Shown: positions 60,325 to 64,000 of the stretch, piece after piece | Numbering within the stretch: the stretch's first letter is position 1 | How the letters are laid out: the number at the start of each line of letters is the position of its first letter | Position numbers and translations under genes: made by a program | Source: Candidatus Poribacteria bacterium | GTDB lineage: Bacteria > Poribacteria > WGA-4E > PCPOR2b | Assembly (NCBI GenBank): GCA_022822785.1 | Contig: JAJEAL010000085.1 | Location: forward strand, 1 to 64,000 | Length of the DNA stretch: 64,000 nt | Reading direction: 5' to 3' | Notes under the pieces: model-generated | Database searches by the model: none | The model's input: only the letters and a program-made list of their open reading frames with translations | What the model was told of the DNA's origin: nothing

Positions 60325-61056
60325 TCACGCTTCACGTTTTTTAGTCCAGATCTTCTCAAACCGGTCTCGTGGGGCGAATCCGAGAATCCGTTTTGCCTTC
60401 GTATTGGTGAACCGTTGATGTGGCATGTCAGTGAAGATACTGAACACTTCGCATCGTGATGGAAGTGCATCAAGATCGATTTCTAATCCAAGGCGGAACG
60501 CTTCGCCTGCATCTCGCCAAGATACTGCAAATGGTGTTATGTCCGTCCCTTCAGCCGGGTCATCGTGATAGCGGAAATTGTAAAAGAGGTAGCACAGGAC
60601 GTAAATATCGTAGTGTTCGGTGAAGATTTTACAGATTTCCTGTCCGATCCCCTTTGAGATGGGGTATAGCCCCGTTCCCGGTTGAGGAGGAACATCTGGG
60701 TCTATCTCATAATCGTAGTGTTCATAGGTCGGGCCTGTGATTGTAAAGTGAGGTCCTGTATTGATAACCCTTCGGATACCGTGTTCGACAGCCGCCCGCA
60801 TTGTATTATAACAACCACGTGTGCTTACGTCGAAAGCGAGTTGTCGATCATGACGAAGAACGGAGCAATTAACAATTACATCCATCCCTTCGGCTGCCCG
60901 CATGACCTCATCCAAAGATGAGACATCAATCTGCATTGACTCATGCTTGGTATCAATCGGCTTAATATCTGTGATGCGGAGTTGGTAATACGGCTCTAAC
61001 GCTTTTTCAACATGGGGGCCCAGGTAACCGTGTCCACCCAGAATCAATACCTTCAT
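60325..61056 (-). CDS. NAD-dependent epimerase/dehydratase (extended SDR)
   Basis: This 243-residue SDR has the nucleotide motif GGHGYLG (7-13), DVSSLDEV and VIVNCSV. The Y-x-x-x-K pair is in YPISKGIGQE, and the C-terminal substrate part is short. The substrate is presumably a nucleotide sugar or related polyol. AGGAGG precedes the ATG by six bases. The gene starts ten bases after the stop codon of the SDR-like gene at 61067, so the two form an operon. Confidence 0.87.
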   Translation of the reverse strand: MKVLILGGHGYLGPHVEKALEPYYQLRITDIKPIDTKHESMQIDVSSLDEVMRAAEGMDVIVNCSVLRHDRQLAFDVSTRGCYNTMRAAVEHGIRRVINTGPHFTITGPTYEHYDYEIDPDVPPQPGTGLYPISKGIGQEICKIFTEHYDIYVLCYLFYNFRYHDDPAEGTDITPFAVSWRDAGEAFRLGLEIDLDALPSRCEVFSIFTDMPHQRFTNTKAKRILGFAPRDRFEKIWTKKREA

Positions 61057-61066
61057 ACTTCACCTC

Positions 61067-61771
61067 CTAGACGGAAAATTGTGGGTTAAAGTTAAGTGAT
61101 TCTTTCGCTTTGCGAATGAAAAAACGGGAATTGGGGAACTCTGACTGAATGTGAAAGATTTCCCATCTCCTTCCGCCGGAAGTATTGAGGGCGCATTCAA
61201 AGGCATGGATCGCATCATTCATTTCAAGCCACATTGAATCAAACGGTTGATTTGCTGCTGCCTCCGCGGTGACCAACGTGCCAAGTCGGAGACAGGCGAC
61301 GTTTATGCGTGCTTCGCGGGCAAATTCACGACAGGTAAACTCGCCAAGATACTTTGACAAAACAGGTATATCCGTCGTTGGACGCGGACGCCATATTTCA
61401 GTGACCGTCCAATCTTCATCATGTGAATCGAAGAGGTGAAGGGTGCTTGCGTAGATTGCGCGGGGAACGTTCTCTTCAGAGGCTGCCATCAAGAGGTTGT
61501 AGGTACAACGCGTCTGGAAATCAATATCCAAGTTCTCCGGCTGGTTTGATTCTGCGCGAAGGGCAGATGGCATCTCCGCTATATGCACAATGGTATCTAC
61601 TCCCTGAACAAGTTCATTTGTCGCTTCATCATGCCCAAGGTCGCATCGCACAAATTCAAACTCGGTTTCGACATCGATCAGATCCGTCAAACGAACCTGA
61701 TGCTGGTGTGCCAGTGTGTTGGCTAATCCTTGCGCCAAATCAGAAGCGGCTGACGTGATAAGAATATTCAT
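61067..61771 (-). CDS. SDR-like epimerase without the catalytic tyrosine
   Basis: This 234-residue protein is paralogous to the next SDR. It has ILITSAASDLAQGLA as a modified nucleotide-binding motif (glycines partly lost), RCDLGHDEAT, VDTIVHIAEMPS and VLSKYLGEFTCREFA. In that last stretch the Y of Y-x-x-x-K is replaced and only the lysine is left. It is therefore probably a catalytically altered subunit of the downstream enzyme, or acts on its own substrate in another manner. GGAG eight bases before ATG 61771 supports this start over the open frame to 61870. Confidence 0.72.
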   Translation of the reverse strand: MNILITSAASDLAQGLANTLAHQHQVRLTDLIDVETEFEFVRCDLGHDEATNELVQGVDTIVHIAEMPSALRAESNQPENLDIDFQTRCTYNLLMAASEENVPRAIYASTLHLFDSHDEDWTVTEIWRPRPTTDIPVLSKYLGEFTCREFAREARINVACLRLGTLVTAEAAANQPFDSMWLEMNDAIHAFECALNTSGGRRWEIFHIQSEFPNSRFFIRKAKESLNFNPQFSV

Positions 61772-61924
61772 CTTGAAATCTCCAACAGATAGTACGAGCA
61801 ACGATCCACGAAGCCTTCCGCGAGCTTGAGCGGGTTTGCGGATCATTGTCGATAATAAAAACAGGCTCAATATAGCATAACATTAAATCTACGGGCAAAC
61901 AAAATATCGATACAGATTCACGAC

Positions 61925-62275
61925 TCAGACCGTTGCTTCGACGGTAAACCCGCCAACTAGCGAATAGTTGGCTGCATAATGATGGAGTTTAGCGTTAATT
62001 TCCAATATCTCGTCCGGCGTGCGGTGGACGCCTTCTTTTGACCATACCGCGTCATTCGCCTCCACACTTTCCCAGAGCGTCATCCAGATATAATCGTGTT
62101 CGGATTGTGCGACACCGGCGAGATCCCCCTTGTACCCTTTGAGTAGCTCGACATTCAGACAGTGAGGCAGCGCTCGAATTGTAGGTAGAAATTGATGTAG
62201 CATAAAATCTTCAAATTGCTCGCGTTCAACATGCGGCTTTAGTTCAATCGTGTGAATGGCGCGAAAATGTGGCAT
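61925..62275 (-). CDS. Small dimeric alpha/beta-barrel-like protein
   Basis: This 116-residue protein of no named family reads like a ferredoxin-like (dimeric alpha-beta barrel) domain: FRAIHTIELKPHVEREQFEDFM, LPTIRALPHCLNVELLKGYKGD and DYIWMTLWESVEANDAVW. Such proteins include EthD- and monooxygenase-like ligand binders. AAGGAG six bases before ATG 62275 decides the start over the frame at 62299. It follows ino1 by 93 bases on the same strand. Confidence 0.65.
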   Translation of the reverse strand: MPHFRAIHTIELKPHVEREQFEDFMLHQFLPTIRALPHCLNVELLKGYKGDLAGVAQSEHDYIWMTLWESVEANDAVWSKEGVHRTPDEILEINAKLHHYAANYSLVGGFTVEATV

Positions 62276-62368
62276 CTCGTACTCCTTTACCAAAAACAAT
62301 AAAAATGGGAAAGCAAAATACGGCTCTGCTTTCCCACGGGTTTGACTGCAAGTCGTTGATCCAACTCC

Positions 62369-63439
62369 TTATCTGCCACCGATAAAATCTTCTACCATCG
62401 CTAAGGCTTCGGCGTCAGCATATTGACGTGGTGGCGACTTCATGAAGTAAGCACTTGGCCCATAAAGTGCGCCGCTGATCCCGCGGTCCCGTGCAATTTT
62501 GCAGCAACGAATGGCATCAATTGCCACCCCGGCAGAATTCGGTGAATCCCAGACCTCCAGCTTGACTTCAGCTCGTACAGGAATATCACCAAACTCAGTC
62601 CCTTCAATATAGAGATAACACCATTTCCGGTCTTCGAGGAAGGGCACGTAATCACTGGGTCCGATATAGACGTTTTTGGGTTCAACCTCATGGTTGAGTT
62701 GGGAGACGACGGCATCCGTCTTGGAGACACGTTTGGATTCCAATCGCTCTTTTTCCAACATATTTTTGAAGTCCATATTCCCGCCAACGTTCAATTGAGA
62801 AGTACGTTCAAGTTTCACGCCGCGATCACTCATCAGTTTTGCTAGCGCGCGGTGAACGATGGTTGCTCCGAATTGCGCCTTAATATCGTCTCCAACGATA
62901 GGCAAGCCCGCGGCTTCAAACTTTGCACGCCATTCGTCGTTTTTCGCGATGAATACCGGCATACAGTTCACGACTGCACACCCTGCGTCCAATGCCTGCG
63001 CCATATACCATTTTGTCGCTTCTTCACTACCTACGGGTAGATAGTTGATGAGAATATCAGCTTCACTTTCACGCAGAATCTCAGCCACATCAACAATTTC
63101 ATCGGCCGATTCATCGGCACTCTCATGGTAGTATTTGGCAAATCCATCCATTGTGGGCCCACGTTGAACGATTACGTCGGTCTTCGGCACATCTGAGAAT
63201 TTTATGGTGTTGTTGATTTCGGCAAAAATTGCATCGGCGACATCCAACCCGACCTTGTTCTTATCTACATCAAAAGCTGCGACAACTGTAATATCACTCA
63301 CATGATAGGGACCGAACTTAACGTGCATCAGGCCGGGAACTAACTCATCTTCTTTGGCATCTCGATAGTATTCAATACCTTGAACCAAAGAGGAGGCACA
63401 ATTTCCGATACCAACAATTGCGACTCGAATTTCAGGCAT
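62369..63439 (-). CDS. ino1: Inositol-3-phosphate synthase
   Basis: Ino1 turns glucose 6-phosphate into 1L-myo-inositol 1-phosphate using NAD. The 356-residue protein is the short prokaryotic type: [20 protein letters not shown] (NAD binding), [54 protein letters not shown] and the [19 protein letters not shown] motif. AAGGAGG is before the ATG. Neighbouring genes (a barrel protein, SDR pair, GDPD) may use or process inositol compounds, but the spacing allows only a loose grouping. Confidence 0.95.
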   Translation of the reverse strand: MPEIRVAIVGIGNCASSLVQGIEYYRDAKEDELVPGLMHVKFGPYHVSDITVVAAFDVDKNKVGLDVADAIFAEINNTIKFSDVPKTDVIVQRGPTMDGFAKYYHESADESADEIVDVAEILRESEADILINYLPVGSEEATKWYMAQALDAGCAVVNCMPVFIAKNDEWRAKFEAAGLPIVGDDIKAQFGATIVHRALAKLMSDRGVKLERTSQLNVGGNMDFKNMLEKERLESKRVSKTDAVVSQLNHEVEPKNVYIGPSDYVPFLEDRKWCYLYIEGTEFGDIPVRAEVKLEVWDSPNSAGVAIDAIRCCKIARDRGISGALYGPSAYFMKSPPRQYADAEALAMVEDFIGGR

Positions 63440-63543
63440 TTTGGTTATCCTCCTTAGTATCTTATAATTAACATGTCACTGTTGATTATAACATTCTGTA
63501 GGTATAAATTTCCATGTGTATTTGATGGGTTCTGGTGAAGCGG

Positions 63544-64000
63544 TCAAATTGAATCTAATGGAAAAATTGGTCGTCGTACATTCTGATAGGTAAAATGCAG
63601 CGGATTTACCGCCGTCAGGCCAGGCGTATCAACTTCAATAATCCTTCCTGCGATGGGCTCATAGGCTGCGCGATAGGCGATGGCAGCTTTGACAACGATA
63701 TGCTTCACCCCCCGTGGATCAATTCCCAAACTGAAGAGTTGATGCAGGCTGAATGGCACCTGACGCTTGCTAGTTAGTACAATTAAGCTTTTCTCTTCAA
63801 CCTCGACAACTGCGGTAACGCCTTGATCTTGGTATCGCTGCCCACCGTGCCGAGGTTCCGTCTCTTCGTAGTAACCGTCGTGGATGAGACGGACACGCCC
63901 ACGAATTGGGATCGGTGAACCGTGCTGATTATCCGATTTCCCGCCGACGGTCAGATTAATCTCGCCGCGAACACCCGACCGAATACATGCTTCCACCTCT
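63544..64000 (-). CDS. MlrC-like protein, C-terminal part (cut by window edge)
   Basis: This is the C-terminal 150 residues of a longer protein whose N-terminal part lies beyond the window. The pattern matches the C-terminal domain of MlrC (microcystinase C, M81 family): LTVGGKSDNQHGSPIPIRGRV, GVTAVVEVEEKSLIVLTS, GIDPRGVKHIVVKAAIAYRAAY, VDTPGLTAVNPLHF and RRPIFPLD. MlrC family members are putative metallopeptidases or amidases; the substrate is not known. The expected H in VKAAIAYR (often HFRAAY) is not present. Confidence 0.8.
   Translation of the reverse strand, partial: EVEACIRSGVRGEINLTVGGKSDNQHGSPIPIRGRVRLIHDGYYEETEPRHGGQRYQDQGVTAVVEVEEKSLIVLTSKRQVPFSLHQLFSLGIDPRGVKHIVVKAAIAYRAAYEPIAGRIIEVDTPGLTAVNPLHFTYQNVRRPIFPLDSI

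Noticed and set aside
1-64000. tRNA or rRNA genes
   Set aside because: No cloverleaf with a GGTTCGA-type T-arm was found by eye in the intergenic regions; the GGTTCGAG at 22589 is inside the end of the methyltransferase gene.

Overview
The window is a gene-dense bacterial chromosome segment of roughly balanced base composition. It has about 55 protein-coding genes, no rRNA, tRNA or CRISPR array that I can see, and no intact mobile element. The gene mix is: phytanoyl-CoA dioxygenase-like enzymes, Gfo/Idh/MocA oxidoreductases, enolase-superfamily dehydratase, sugar-phosphate-isomerase-like TIM barrels, DUF362, DUF3500, an MlrC-like protein, actinobacterial-type Ino1 and very large TPR proteins. 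This combination, with a Gram-negative-like lipoprotein and Lgt set, recalls Candidatus Poribacteria or a neighbouring uncultured phylum. The taxonomic call is an inference from gene content only.

Layout. 0.2-4.3 kb: D-threonine-aldolase-like enzyme, a degenerate amidohydrolase, a VOC protein, queF, and a basic protein with two Hfq/Sm-like domains. 4.6-12.2 kb: a 1565-residue TPR protein, a zinc-finger anti-sigma factor, an ECF sigma factor (all on the minus strand) and an acidic lipoprotein. 12.6-16.7 kb: two decayed IS200/IS605-like ends flanking dprA and a translationally coupled pair of membrane-anchored alpha/alpha-toroid proteins. 16.9-28.3 kb: mostly housekeeping RNA and translation genes (truA, a SpoU methyltransferase, prmC-prfA, rpmE, rho) mixed with oxygenases, aldo-keto reductases and DUF3500. 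28.4-34.4 kb: an AT-richer island with a lone ABC ATPase and a two-gene unit. That unit is a 1233-residue nuclease-RecQ helicase fusion overlapping a tail-anchored coiled-coil protein with a 65-residue tandem duplication. 34.6-39.3 kb: a probable sugar-acid catabolic stretch. 39.4-52.6 kb: leuD, copA, a matrixin-TPR protein, DUF362, a TPR protein, a YceI protein bracketed by NPC repeats, a glycosyltransferase coupled to a Crp/Fnr regulator, and sugar-isomerase-like proteins. 52.5-64 kb: phosphoesterase, oxidoreductase, kinase-like protein, chrA, lgt, aminotransferase, GDPD, two SDR proteins, ino1 and the C-terminal part of an MlrC-like gene cut by the window edge.

The strongest candidate for an undescribed system is the helicase/coiled-coil pair at 30142-34411. 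It has the architecture of a defence module: a predicted nuclease fused to a helicase, and a small membrane-anchored partner read from an overlapping frame. Other notable items are the double Sm-domain protein, a structured intergenic RNA candidate near 45.1-45.2 kb, a probable L31 leader, and two genes (one behind a perfect -35/-10 promoter) whose transcripts should start at or next to the start codon. All functions are judged by eye from motifs; no database search was run.
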